Source of the DNA: Porphyrobacter sp. SLTP
GTDB taxonomy: Bacteria > Pseudomonadota > Alphaproteobacteria > Sphingomonadales > Sphingomonadaceae
Assembly (NCBI RefSeq): GCF_009905735.1
Contig: NZ_JAAALE010000001.1
Location: 62,001 to 126,000 of the forward strand
DNA length: 64,000 nucleotides
Direction of reading: 5' to 3'
The translations under genes and the position numbers were made by a program. Under the pieces are notes generated by a model. It saw only the letters and a program-made list of their open reading frames with translations. It ran no database searches and was not told the origin of the DNA. Numbering within the stretch: the first letter of the stretch is position 1; each line of letters begins with the position of its first letter. Below, piece after piece: positions 1 to 7,663 of the stretch.

Positions 1-218
1 TTGGCGTGCTTGCCCTGCGAGCCGACGAACTTCATCGCGCTGAGGAAGCAGGCGGCGTATCCAGCTGCAAACAGCTGTTCGGGATTGTTGCCTTGGCCAT
101 TGCCGCCCATTTCCTTTGGCGTGACCAATGCCACTTCGAAAGTGCCGTCATCGGTGCGGGCCCGGCCGTCGCGGCCGCCGGTGGCCGTGGCGCGGGTGGT
201 GTAGAGGATCTTGGTCAT
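1..218 (-). CDS. ohr: Organic hydroperoxide resistance protein Ohr (partial, cut by window edge)
   Basis: Only the first 72 codons are present; the gene runs off the left edge. The visible N-terminus begins MTKILYTTRATATGGRDG and continues through an NPEQLFAAGYAACF stretch, which is the OsmC/Ohr signature around the first peroxidatic cysteine. Ohr is a thiol peroxidase that reduces organic and fatty-acid hydroperoxides in the cytoplasm, with lipoyl proteins as reductant. A strong AAGGAAGGA ribosome binding site precedes the ATG. It lies 35 bases after a secreted esterase gene on the same strand and opposite ohrR, so both are probably derepressed together under peroxide stress. The family call is firm; the missing C-terminal half cannot be checked. 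Confidence 0.93.
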   Translation of the reverse strand, partial: MTKILYTTRATATGGRDGRARTDDGTFEVALVTPKEMGGNGQGNNPEQLFAAGYAACFLSAMKFVGSQGKHA

Positions 219-253
219 ATCGATGGTCCTTCCTTGATGAGAGGTCTGGCGTA

Positions 254-1270
254 TCAGTTGCCGAAGGCAGCACGAAGACGGGCCGCACCTTGGGCGATGG
301 CCGCGCGGGCCGGTTCACTCGCCGCCAGCGGGTTGAGCATCACGAAGTCATGGATCGTGCCGTTGAAGCGAGTGGTGGCAACCGGCACTCCGGCTTCGAT
401 CAGGCGGCGGCCGTAGGCTTCGCCCTCGTCGCGCAGCAGGTCGTTTTCCGCGACGATGATCGTCGCTGCGGGCAGGCCCGCAAGCTGCTGCTTCGAAGCG
501 CGCAGCGGGAAGGCAAGCACGTCCTTGCGACTTTCGTCCGGGAAGTTCGCTTCGAGAAAGTAGTCCATCGCCTTGCGAGTCAGGAACGGTCCCTCACCGA
601 ATGCGCGATATGAGGCATTGTCCGAAACGTCGTCAGTCACCGGGTAGAACAACAGCTGGTGGCTGATCTTGGGGCCGACGCGGTCCTTGGCCATCATCGT
701 GACGGCGATCGCCATGTTCCCGCCCGCGCTGTCACCCGCCACCGCGAGCCGAGTTCCGTCGATGCCGAGCGCTGCGCCGTTCGCCGCGACATACTCGAGC
801 GCGGCATAGGCCTGCTCGTTATTGACCGGGTAGCGGACTTCAGGGGCGTTGTCGTATTCGACAAAGACCACCGCCGCACGGGCCTGTACCGCCAACTCGC
901 GGATCAGGTGGTCATGGGTGTTGCGGTCGCCCATCACCCAGCCGCCACCATGATAGTAGAGCACCGCGGGAAGATCACCCTCAGCACCGGCGGGCCGAAC
1001 GATGCGGATGCGCACCGCACCGGTCGGGCCGATGTTCCAGACAAGGTCCTGCGTGGTTGTCGGGGCAGAGGCCTCAACCTTGTCGGCTTGCACTCCTGCC
1101 AGCACGGCGCGGGCATCCTCATAGGCGAGTTCATAGATTGGCTTGCCGGCGGCGGCTGCTTCAGCAAAGCCCGCGGCGGCTGGTTCCAACGTTTGGGCAT
1201 GAGCGGCGACAGGCGAGAGGGCCAGCAAAGCGCTGGAGGTGAGGGCGGTAAGCAGGATTGACTTGGTCAT
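254..1270 (-). CDS. Secreted alpha/beta hydrolase (HSL-type carboxylesterase)
   Basis: A 338-residue protein with an N-terminal signal peptide (hydrophobic run ending in AHAQ, residues 1-26). It carries the hormone-sensitive-lipase family marks: the oxyanion motif YYHGGGW near residue 107, the nucleophile elbow GDSAGG near 180, an acidic residue in AENDLLRD and the catalytic His in GTIHDF near the end. It should hydrolyse short-chain esters in the periplasm or outside; the substrate is unknown. It is transcribed leftwards into ohr from the intergenic region that holds the two ohrR-type palindromes, so it is a likely member of the peroxide regulon. Esterases next to ohr/ohrR occur in other proteobacteria, but the physiological role here is inference. 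Confidence 0.85.
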   Translation of the reverse strand: MTKSILLTALTSSALLALSPVAAHAQTLEPAAAGFAEAAAAGKPIYELAYEDARAVLAGVQADKVEASAPTTTQDLVWNIGPTGAVRIRIVRPAGAEGDLPAVLYYHGGGWVMGDRNTHDHLIRELAVQARAAVVFVEYDNAPEVRYPVNNEQAYAALEYVAANGAALGIDGTRLAVAGDSAGGNMAIAVTMMAKDRVGPKISHQLLFYPVTDDVSDNASYRAFGEGPFLTRKAMDYFLEANFPDESRKDVLAFPLRASKQQLAGLPAATIIVAENDLLRDEGEAYGRRLIEAGVPVATTRFNGTIHDFVMLNPLAASEPARAAIAQGAARLRAAFGN

Positions 1271-1300
1271 GGTTTGGCTCCTTTAAGATCGTTCACGCTT

Positions 1301-1316
1301 AGATCGTGTACGATTT
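1301..1316. promoter_or_regulatory. OhrR operator box 1
   Basis: AGATCGTGTACGATTT is a near-perfect palindrome that matches the second box 54 bases away at 15 of 16 positions when read on the opposite strand. It lies between the divergent esterase/ohr unit and ohrR, 31 bases upstream of the esterase start. Binding by OhrR is inferred from position and symmetry. Confidence 0.65.
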
Positions 1317-1354
1317 AAATACGCTGCTCAGAAGCAGAGTCAACCCTTGCGATT

Positions 1355-1370
1355 AAATCGTGTGCGATTT
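1355..1370. promoter_or_regulatory. OhrR operator box 2
   Basis: AAATCGTGTGCGATTT is an inverted repeat with 6-base arms (AAATCG/CGATTT) and lies 11 bases before the ohrR ATG. Its spacing of 54 bases from box 1 is about five helical turns, so dimers on both sites would lie on the same DNA face. It probably mediates autorepression of ohrR. Confidence 0.65.
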
Positions 1371-1381
1371 ATATAGAGGTC

Positions 1382-1846
1382 ATGACCGAAACCGCTCCCA
1401 ATGCCTCCGGAGGCAATCCGCTCGACCAGTTCCTGTGCTTTTCCGTCTACGCGGCGGGCCTGGCGTTCAACCGTGTCTACAAGCCACTGCTCGATCCGTA
1501 TGGCATCACTTATCCCCAATACCTCGCATTGGTGGCGCTGAGCAGTAAGGAGGGGCAGACGGTCAGCGAGCTTGGCGAGAAGCTGCATCTGGAATCCAAC
1601 ACCCTGACACCGCTGGTCAAGCGGCTGGAAGCGGCCGGGCTGGTAACTCGTACACGTGACACGCAGGACGAACGGGTGGTGCGGTTGGGTCTGACAGTGG
1701 CCGGCAGCAACCTTGCGAAGACTGCTCTGGGCTGTGTCCCGGCCGAAGTTCTCGCGGCGACTGGGATGGACCAAGCTGCGCTGGAAGAGCTGAACGGCAA
1801 TCTTGCTACGCTGGGTGCCACGCTCCGCGATTTTGCGGGACGATAG
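1382..1846 (+). CDS. ohrR: MarR-family organic peroxide sensor OhrR
   Basis: A 154-residue winged-helix repressor. The N-terminal LCFSVYAAGLAFNR stretch contains Cys19 in the position of the reactive cysteine of OhrR proteins, and a second cysteine at 118 fits the two-cysteine Xanthomonas type, in which the two form an intersubunit disulfide on oxidation. The DNA-binding segment is around residues 60-100 (VSELGEKLHLESNTLTPLVKRLEAAG). A GAGG ribosome site lies just before the ATG. It is divergent from the esterase-ohr unit, with two palindromic operators between them. The expected action is repression of ohr until Cys19 is oxidised by organic hydroperoxide. Family and role are well supported by both sequence and context. 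Confidence 0.92.
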   Translation: MTETAPNASGGNPLDQFLCFSVYAAGLAFNRVYKPLLDPYGITYPQYLALVALSSKEGQTVSELGEKLHLESNTLTPLVKRLEAAGLVTRTRDTQDERVVRLGLTVAGSNLAKTALGCVPAEVLAATGMDQAALEELNGNLATLGATLRDFAGR

Positions 1847-2100
1847 GGGCGACCAGGCGTCCGCCCGCCCTGACGCATCGCAAAGGCAGTGCTTAAGCTC
1901 CCAACATTGAGGTGATCGCATCTGCCAATGCGGAAGGCAGCAAAGGTCTCAACATCCGCTTTTAAGCGCTCGTCTGAGATGCTTGAACGTCCAAAGCATG
2001 AGACTTCCTTGGCCTATGGCTCACTTCTGGGCGCCGCATTGCAGCACCAACCGGGCGGGTCGCAGCCGGCAGTTTGGACAAGCTTCCTATTGAAAAACGG

Positions 2101-2808
2101 TCAAGACGAGCGATCAAAAGCATCGACCACAAAATCCCTTCCAAGGCGCAAGCCAACGGGATCAACGGTGTGAGGTATTCCATAGGAAACGTGCGTCGTG
2201 ACCTCGACACCCAGCCGCTTTAGCTCGCTTTCCGCCATATGCAGCGCCGCGATCGGTACGACCGGGTCAGCCGTTCCGTGGACCAGCAACACCGGCGGCT
2301 TCGAGAATTCAGAGTGCGCAAGTCCTGTTGTTCCGGTGAGCATCCCTGAATAGCCCACCACGGCGGCGATAGTTCGTGGTCGGCGCAGCCCGATATGGAG
2401 CGCCATCATCGTGCCTTGGCTAAAGCCAACCAGCGCCAGGTCCGCCTCAGTCAGTTCATATTCTGCCAGCTTGCGGTCGATAAAGGCGTCGATGGCCGGA
2501 GCCGCCGATGCTGCACCTGCCGCCAGAGCTGATGGCGCAAATCCGGACAGCCCCCACCACTGATAGCCCGCCCCCATCATTCCGCACCGCTGAGGCGCAT
2601 GGGGTGCGAGGAACAGTGTATCAGGAAGCGCGTCCTGCCACTGAGGTGCGAGCGCAATCATGTCGGTTCCGCTCGACCCGAAGCCGTGAAGCAGCAGAAC
2701 GATCTTCTTGGGCCGCGCTCCGGATCGTGGCTTGAGGCTGGCGCCATTGACAATTTTCGACAATGATATGGTCTCTCTTGGTGACGACGGCTGGTTGTCT
2801 ATGGCCAA
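2101..2808 (-). CDS. Phospholipase/carboxylesterase-family alpha/beta hydrolase
   Basis: A 235-residue cytoplasmic serine hydrolase of the acyl-protein-thioesterase/EstB/YpfH type. Visible marks are VLLLHGFGSSG near residue 37 (oxyanion loop), the nucleophile motif GFSQG near 127, HGTADPVVP with the catalytic Asp near 178, and GIPHTVD with the catalytic His near 210. The length is normal for the family. Reaction: hydrolysis of carboxylic or thioester bonds; the natural substrate cannot be read from sequence. It stands alone on the minus strand, divergent from the FAD-dependent dehydrogenase gene, with about 120 bases between them. Confidence 0.85.
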   Translation of the reverse strand: MAIDNQPSSPRETISLSKIVNGASLKPRSGARPKKIVLLLHGFGSSGTDMIALAPQWQDALPDTLFLAPHAPQRCGMMGAGYQWWGLSGFAPSALAAGAASAAPAIDAFIDRKLAEYELTEADLALVGFSQGTMMALHIGLRRPRTIAAVVGYSGMLTGTTGLAHSEFSKPPVLLVHGTADPVVPIAALHMAESELKRLGVEVTTHVSYGIPHTVDPVGLRLGRDFVVDAFDRSS

Positions 2809-2927
2809 AGCGCTTGGTTGAATACCTGTGTATCAGGCGCACTCGATAGATGGAGATGCCAGCCTGATTTAACGACCCTGCGCATCAGCGATTGGCATTC
2901 CGCGCTATCCCTCTCTAATGCTGCGCC

Positions 2928-4607
2928 ATGCTGCGCATCACCGAATTGACCCTGCCGCTCCATCATCCGGACGAGGCCTTGCCTGCCGCCATCTGCAAGC
3001 GGCTCAGGATTACCCCGCGCGATCTGGTCCGCTTTGTCGTCGCGCGCCGCGGCCACGATGCGCGCGACAAGAACAACATCCAGCTGGTTTATTCGGTCGA
3101 CGTGAATGTGAAGAACGAGGCAGCGGTGCTTCAGCGCTTTCGCAAGGATCGTAAGGTCCTGCCCACCCCCGACCCGCGCTACCATCTGGTGGCCAGAGCA
3201 CCCGAAGGAGGTACGTCCAAGCGGCCTCTCGTGATCGGCGCCGGGCCATGCGGGCTGTTTGCTGGTCTTATCTTGGCCCAGATGGGGTTTCGCCCGATCA
3301 TCCTCGACCGGGGCAAGGTGGTTCGCGAGCGGACTAAGGACACGTGGGGACTGTGGCGGCAGGGGGTGCTCAATCCGGAATCAAACGCCCAGTTCGGTGA
3401 GGGCGGAGCGGGCACCTTTTCCGATGGGAAGCTCTACAGCCGGATCAAGGATCCGAATAATCGCGACCGCAAGGTTCTGACCGAATTCGTGAAAGCCGGA
3501 GCACCTTCCGAGATCCTGACCGAGGCGCACCCCCATATCGGCACCTTCCGGCTGGTGACGATGGTCGAGAGCATGCGCAAAAGCATCGAGGCGCTCGGCG
3601 GTGAATATCGCTTTTCGAACCGGGTCGATGGCATCGACATCACGACCGATGCCCAAGGCGATCGCCGCGTTCGCGGCGTTTATCTGAGCACGGGTGAGTA
3701 TCTGGAAGCGGACCATGTCGTGCTCGCTATTGGCCATAGTGCGCGCGACACGTTTGCGATGCTTCATGCGGCCGGGGTCTATGTCGAAGCCAAGCCGTTT
3801 TCGATCGGGGTCAGGATCGAACACCCGCAATCGTGGATCGACAAGTCGCGGTTCGGCATCGACGCTGGCAACAAGATCCTCGGCGCCGCCGAGTATCACA
3901 TCTCGCACCACTGCAAGAATGATCGGACGGTCTACAGTTTCTGCATGTGTCCCGGCGGCACCGTTGTGGCTGCGACATCCGAGGAAGGCCGTGTCGCCAC
4001 CAACGGCATGAGCCAGTATTCTCGCAACGAGCGTAATGCGAACTCTGGCCTGGTCGTCGCGATTGATCCGGAGCGCGACTTTCCCGGCGATCCCTTGGCA
4101 GGGATCGCGCTGCAACGTCATTGGGAGTCGTTGGCCTATGTTGCCGGCGGGTCGAGCTACAAAGCCCCGGCCCAGAGGCTGGGCGATTTTCTTGTAGGGC
4201 GCCCCTCCGAAGCGCTCGGCTCGGTAACGCCGTCCTACAAGCCCGGCGTTCATTTGACGGACTTGGCGCAATGCCTGCCGGACTTCGCGGTAACTGCGAT
4301 GCGTGAGGCGCTGCCCGTTTTTGGTCGACAGATCCCCGGTTACGATCACCCCGACGTGCTGATGACCGGCGTCGAAACGCGCACGTCTTCACCAATCCGC
4401 TTCACCCGCGGTAAGGATTTTCAGAGCTTGAACACAGCGGGGCTTTTTCCTGCAGGTGAGGGAGCAGGCTATGCCGGGGGAATTCTGTCAGCAGCGGTGG
4501 ATGGAATCAAGGTTGCCGAAGCAGTGGCGTTGAGCCTCGGCGGCGATGGCGAGACGGCAGAAAACCACCCATTAGCGGTCATCCGCGGACATCACGCGCG
4601 CCCCTGA
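2928..4607 (+). CDS. FAD-dependent dehydrogenase (COG2509-type)
   Basis: A 559-residue protein. After an N-terminal domain of about 95 residues it has the Rossmann dinucleotide motif VIGAGPCGLFAG (about 102-113) and the FGEGGAGTFSDGKL stretch near 155-168 that marks this family of uncharacterised NAD(FAD)-utilising dehydrogenases. A C-terminal GLFPAGEGAGYAGGI segment is a typical second flavin-contact motif. The substrate is unknown for the family. The last codons (TENHPLAVIRGHHARP region) run into a copy of the intergenic repeat at 4565-4680, so the C-terminal ~14 residues appear to be supplied by repeat DNA. The gene is monocistronic as far as can be seen. Confidence 0.8.
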   Translation: MLRITELTLPLHHPDEALPAAICKRLRITPRDLVRFVVARRGHDARDKNNIQLVYSVDVNVKNEAAVLQRFRKDRKVLPTPDPRYHLVARAPEGGTSKRPLVIGAGPCGLFAGLILAQMGFRPIILDRGKVVRERTKDTWGLWRQGVLNPESNAQFGEGGAGTFSDGKLYSRIKDPNNRDRKVLTEFVKAGAPSEILTEAHPHIGTFRLVTMVESMRKSIEALGGEYRFSNRVDGIDITTDAQGDRRVRGVYLSTGEYLEADHVVLAIGHSARDTFAMLHAAGVYVEAKPFSIGVRIEHPQSWIDKSRFGIDAGNKILGAAEYHISHHCKNDRTVYSFCMCPGGTVVAATSEEGRVATNGMSQYSRNERNANSGLVVAIDPERDFPGDPLAGIALQRHWESLAYVAGGSSYKAPAQRLGDFLVGRPSEALGSVTPSYKPGVHLTDLAQCLPDFAVTAMREALPVFGRQIPGYDHPDVLMTGVETRTSSPIRFTRGKDFQSLNTAGLFPAGEGAGYAGGILSAAVDGIKVAEAVALSLGGDGETAENHPLAVIRGHHARP

Positions 4608-4680
4608 CACCAGCCGGGCAGCTAACTCCTTGCTTAAGCCGAAAGCCGATATTCTGCAATCGATCCCGGAAACGGCCATT
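4565..4680. repeat. Dispersed intergenic repeat, copy 1
   Basis: Starts with CCACCCAT, has the central block CCAGCCGGGCAGCT and the distal block CGATATTCTGCAATCGATCCC. These three blocks recur in the same order in five other spacers of this window. This copy overlaps the 3' end of the FAD dehydrogenase gene. Confidence 0.6.
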
Positions 4681-4698
4681 GACTGAATCTATTTCGCT

Positions 4699-4710
4699 AT
4701 TTAGCTAAAT
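4699..4710. promoter_or_regulatory. Palindrome over the sdpR start (probable autorepressor operator)
   Basis: ATTTAGCTAAAT is a perfect 12-base palindrome that overlaps the first ATG of the ArsR/SdpR-type gene. A TTGACT hexamer at 4679-4684 could be a -35 element, which would put the -10 region and transcription start inside this palindrome. Repressor binding here would block the operon directly. Inferred from symmetry and position. Confidence 0.45.
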
Positions 4711-5017
4711 GACGATGAGTGACATATTTGACGCTCTTGCCCATCCGATCCGCCGTGAAGTACTTGAGATGCTCAAGCTCGGGGGCATGACTGCCGGCGA
4801 GATTGCTGACCAATTTCCGGTATCAAAGCCCACAATGTCCGGGCACTTTGCCAAGCTGAAGGCAGCCGGTCTGATCCGGGGTGAAAACCGAAGCGGTTCA
4901 ATCACGTACACGCTCAACCTCTCCACGCTCGAAGAGGCGCTGCTGGGGTTCATGGGGCGCGTCGGGATCGGCAGCGGCGAGGCTGACCATCAGGGCAAAG
5001 CCGGGGACACGGCATGA
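4709..5017 (+). CDS. sdpR: SdpR-type ArsR-family autorepressor
   Basis: A 102-residue winged-helix protein whose whole length is the HTH_20/ArsR fold (IFDALAHPIRREVLEMLKLGGMTAGEIADQF, then a recognition helix in SKPTMSGHFAKLKAAG). This is the SdpR type: an autorepressor encoded with an SdpI membrane protein. In Bacillus, SdpI sequesters SdpR when it binds the SDP toxin. An alternative start two codons on (4715) would give a nearly leaderless message. It overlaps the next gene by four bases (ATGA), so translation is coupled. No toxin gene (sdpABC) is visible nearby, so the signal sensed here is unknown. Confidence 0.85.
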   Translation: MTMSDIFDALAHPIRREVLEMLKLGGMTAGEIADQFPVSKPTMSGHFAKLKAAGLIRGENRSGSITYTLNLSTLEEALLGFMGRVGIGSGEADHQGKAGDTA

Positions 5018-5670
5018 AAGTGCGGGGTCTGTTCTTCGCCAATCTGGGGATCGCAGCGACGATGGCCGGGTTTGGGTTGTGGGTGGCCGCAGGCCTCGAT
5101 CAGGGGGCCGAGCTCCCGATCCACTGGAATTTGGCGGGTGAAGCGGATGGCTATGCGCCGGCAGCCACGGCCCTGTTGTGGCCAGCAGGCGTGTCCGTCC
5201 TGATAGGCGCACTGTTTGCAGCGATCCCTCGACTGGAGCCTTTGCAGGAGCGGCTCGAAGCTTCGGCGCCGCTGCTGCGATCGGTGTGGATCGGGACCAT
5301 GCTGCTGATGGTCTATCTTCAGGTCATAATCGCCGCGCCAGCTTTGCGCTGGGCGCTTGGCCCTGACCTGCTTCAGGTCGGACTGGGCGCGCTGCTGGTG
5401 ATGATCGGCAACAGCTTGCCCAAATCGCGACCGAGCTTCTTCGTCGGTATCCGGACACCCTGGACCCTTGCCGACACCGACAACTGGATCGCCACCCACC
5501 GTCTTGGGGGCAAGTTGATGATGGGTGCTGGATGCCTGATCGTCGCGGCAGGCCTGTCGCCGTTGCCGACCATCTGGCGCGCCGCCGCCATGATGGCGCT
5601 GCTCGGCGGCGCGGTAGTGGTCCCCGTTTTCTACAGTTGGTGGCTGTGGCACAATAGGAGCAAGGCATGA
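5014..5670 (+). CDS. sdpI: SdpI-family integral membrane protein
   Basis: A 218-residue protein with several hydrophobic helices and, in its first third, the DUF1648 signature (LPIHWNLAGEADGYAP near residues 30-46). The second half carries the SdpI motif region (NSLPKSRPSFFVGIRTPWTLADTDNW), which is conserved in SdpI immunity proteins. It acts in the inner membrane. It is encoded between the SdpR-type repressor and a secreted hydrolase, overlapping both by four bases, so all three form one operon. In Bacillus the pair is a signal-transducing immunity system; here, without a toxin operon, it may sense envelope damage. That role is inference. Confidence 0.85.
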   Translation: MKVRGLFFANLGIAATMAGFGLWVAAGLDQGAELPIHWNLAGEADGYAPAATALLWPAGVSVLIGALFAAIPRLEPLQERLEASAPLLRSVWIGTMLLMVYLQVIIAAPALRWALGPDLLQVGLGALLVMIGNSLPKSRPSFFVGIRTPWTLADTDNWIATHRLGGKLMMGAGCLIVAAGLSPLPTIWRAAAMMALLGGAVVVPVFYSWWLWHNRSKA

Positions 5671-6629
5671 TCAAACGCGTTATGACACTGGCTGGTGCTG
5701 CAGCGCTGGTTGTTCCCCTCAAAGCAGAGGCGGGCCCGGTAGAGATGCCTATCGAGGCAGCAGGACCGCAAGGCCCGCTGGCGGGCACAATGCTGCGCGG
5801 TTCGAGCGCGCAAGGACCGGTCGCTTTGATTATTCCCGGATCTGGACCGACTGACAGGGATGGCAACAATCCGCTGGGCATCCGCGCGGCTAGCTATCGC
5901 CTGCTTGCTCAAGGGTTGGCTGCAGAGGGCATCACCACCGTGCGCATCGACAAGCGCGGCATTTTCGGCAGTGCCGGCGCTGTCCCCGATGCCAACGCCG
6001 TAACGATGGCGGACTACGTGGCTGACACCGCCGCTTGGGTGAAATCCGTCCGGGTAAAGACGGGAGCGCCCTGTGTCTGGTTGATTGGCCACAGCGAGGG
6101 AGGGCTTGTGGCGCTTGCCGCTGCACAGGAGGTTGAGAACCTGTGCGGGCTGGTGCTGGTTGCAGCAGCGGGAAGGCCGCTGGGTGACGTGATCAAGTCA
6201 CAGCTTCGCGCCAATCCCGCCAATGCGCCGTTTCTTGAGGCAGCCGATGCCGCAATCGACGAGCTTGCGGCTGGCCGACGCGTAGACGCGTCCGCCCTGC
6301 CGCAGCCGCTCGCGCCGCTGTTCAATCCCGCAGTGCAGGGTTTCCTCATCAGCACATTCTCGCTCGATCCGGCAGATCTGGCTAGGAAAGCGCAGTTGCC
6401 GATTCTGATCGTGCAAGGTGGCAAGGACATTCAGGTTTCGGTTGCAGATGCGGAGCGTTTGAAGGCGGCCAATCCAGCGGCGACGCTGATCATCCTGCCT
6501 AATTCCAATCACGTGTTGAAGGACGTCGCGGGGAACAGTCCTGCTGATAACTTGGCGGCCTATCAAGCCCCTGACTTACCGCTATCTGTGGGGCTGGTTT
6601 CGGGGATCGCAGCCTTCGTCCCAGACTAG
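5667..6629 (+). CDS. Secreted alpha/beta hydrolase in the sdpRI operon
   Basis: A 320-residue protein with a signal peptide (residues 1-22, ending LKAEA). It has the hydrolase landmarks IPGSGPTDRDGNNP (oxyanion region), IGHSEGG with the nucleophile Ser near residue 142, an Asp in VQGGKDIQVS and a His in NSNHVLKD. It belongs to the DUF/peptidase S9-like alpha/beta hydrolases; the substrate is unknown. Its ATG overlaps the sdpI stop (ATGA), so it is translated with it. Placement of a periplasmic hydrolase under an SdpR-type autorepressor suggests an envelope-protective or detoxifying function, but nothing in the sequence shows the substrate. Confidence 0.78.
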   Translation: MIKRVMTLAGAAALVVPLKAEAGPVEMPIEAAGPQGPLAGTMLRGSSAQGPVALIIPGSGPTDRDGNNPLGIRAASYRLLAQGLAAEGITTVRIDKRGIFGSAGAVPDANAVTMADYVADTAAWVKSVRVKTGAPCVWLIGHSEGGLVALAAAQEVENLCGLVLVAAAGRPLGDVIKSQLRANPANAPFLEAADAAIDELAAGRRVDASALPQPLAPLFNPAVQGFLISTFSLDPADLARKAQLPILIVQGGKDIQVSVADAERLKAANPAATLIILPNSNHVLKDVAGNSPADNLAAYQAPDLPLSVGLVSGIAAFVPD

Positions 6630-6764
6630 AAGCCGCCATTCGCTTTTCCACCCACGTTCGAACGGAACGGCAACCGCGGGTCGCACCTGATACCGGACGG
6701 GCAGCTTGGATGAGATTTTCGCCGATAGCAGACCTTCTGCAAACGACCCCATAGTGGACATTCT
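6630..6764. repeat. Dispersed intergenic repeat, copy 2
   Basis: Contains TTTCCACCCACG, the central ATACCGGACGGGCAGCTT block and the distal CTTCTGCAAACGACCCC block followed by ATAGTGGACATTC. It fills most of the spacer between the hydrolase and the convergent HTH gene. Confidence 0.6.
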
Positions 6765-6824
6765 TCGGCGCAAACAAAATTCTCGAAACCAGACATAGCG
6801 ATTCAGAGCAACATTTCGGATTTT

Positions 6825-7043
6825 TCAGACGTCGTCCGCTTCGCGTTCGAACTCAAGCAAGTCGCCTGGTTGACAATCGAGCACGTCGCAAATCTTGGCC
6901 AAGGTTTCGAACCTCACGCCACGAACCTTGCCCGTCCGGATAAGCGAAAGGTTCTGTTCCGACAGCCCGATCCGCTGGGCGAGCTCTTTCGAGCGCATTT
7001 TGCGCCGTGCGAGCATGACGTCGAGAGTTAGGACGATCTTCAT
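6825..7043 (-). CDS. Small Cro/CI-type HTH regulator (YozG-like)
   Basis: A 72-residue protein that is essentially one helix-turn-helix domain: KMRSKELAQRIGLSEQNLSLIRTGKVRGVRFETLAKICDVLDCQPGDLLEF. This short form is the YozG type, which in many bacteria is encoded directly after a DUF2975 membrane protein, exactly as here (gap of 3 bases). The acidic C-terminus (EREADDV) is the usual ending. It probably regulates its own two-gene operon. The target and inducing signal cannot be read from the sequence. Confidence 0.82.
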   Translation of the reverse strand: MKIVLTLDVMLARRKMRSKELAQRIGLSEQNLSLIRTGKVRGVRFETLAKICDVLDCQPGDLLEFEREADDV

Positions 7044-7046
7044 CGC

Positions 7047-7583
7047 CTAGAGAATGTGAGCCTGTTCGTCAGCCAGAGAATGGCCGTGTTGAAAGACGAG
7101 CGCCAACACCGTCAGCAGGAAGGCGAAAAGAATGTCGCGCAGTTCCTCGGCACGAAATGTCAGTGCAAAGATGCGCTCGCCGCGACCTTCATTCCAACTG
7201 AGAATGACGCCTTCGACCGCGTGAATGAACGGTGCCGCAAGTGCGAGCGCGAAAATGAAAAGTGCGAATGTCCGGAAGCTGCGGACCGCGCGCTCGGAAA
7301 AAGCTCTGTCCTCGGCAAACTCGCGAAAAATGGCCGCGAGGTGAAGCAGCGCAAAGCTCGTCACCCCTGCAGATGCCAGACCAAGAGCAATACCAGCTGC
7401 GCGCTGCCCGGTTGAAAGGCCGGATGAGGGATAGGGCAGCCCATCAAAAACGCCCCACAAAGTGCGGAACCAGTCAGGCCAAATCCAAATTGAGGCCGTG
7501 ACCAAGGGCGCCATCATCGCGAGAAAAAAGCAGAGCAAGATCATGATCTTGCACCATTTCCGCAATCTTTCGTTGACTTTCAT
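7047..7583 (-). CDS. DUF2975 membrane protein
   Basis: A 178-residue protein with four predicted membrane helices (about residues 10-35, 62-85, 102-125 and 150-170 from this start). It fits the DUF2975 family in length and in the arrangement GQRAAGIALGLASAGVTSFALLHLA followed by FREFAEDRAFSERAVRSFRTFA. The start was chosen at the second in-frame ATG because AGAGGGA lies just upstream of it, while the first ATG, six codons earlier, has no ribosome site. It forms a two-gene operon with the YozG-like HTH gene. The function of the family is unknown. Confidence 0.8.
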   Translation of the reverse strand: MKVNERLRKWCKIMILLCFFLAMMAPLVTASIWIWPDWFRTLWGVFDGLPYPSSGLSTGQRAAGIALGLASAGVTSFALLHLAAIFREFAEDRAFSERAVRSFRTFALFIFALALAAPFIHAVEGVILSWNEGRGERIFALTFRAEELRDILFAFLLTVLALVFQHGHSLADEQAHIL

Positions 7584-7663
7584 GGGTCCCTCTGGATTCA
7601 TGTTTTACATGAATTTATAAAATTATCGCTTGATCGTATCAATTCCCGATGAGGAAAGCGACG

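Noticed and set aside
1960..2075. Spacer after ohrR as a seventh copy of the dispersed repeat
   Set aside because: Only a weak GCAGCCGGCAGTTTGGAC similarity; the flanking blocks are not recognisable.
3381..4349. A 322-codon minus-strand open frame
   Set aside because: It lies entirely antisense within the FAD dehydrogenase, which has clear motifs on the plus strand.
6825..7583. HTH/DUF2975 pair as a toxin-antitoxin system
   Set aside because: The pair is the common YozG/DUF2975 arrangement; the larger protein is a multi-helix membrane protein with no toxin features.
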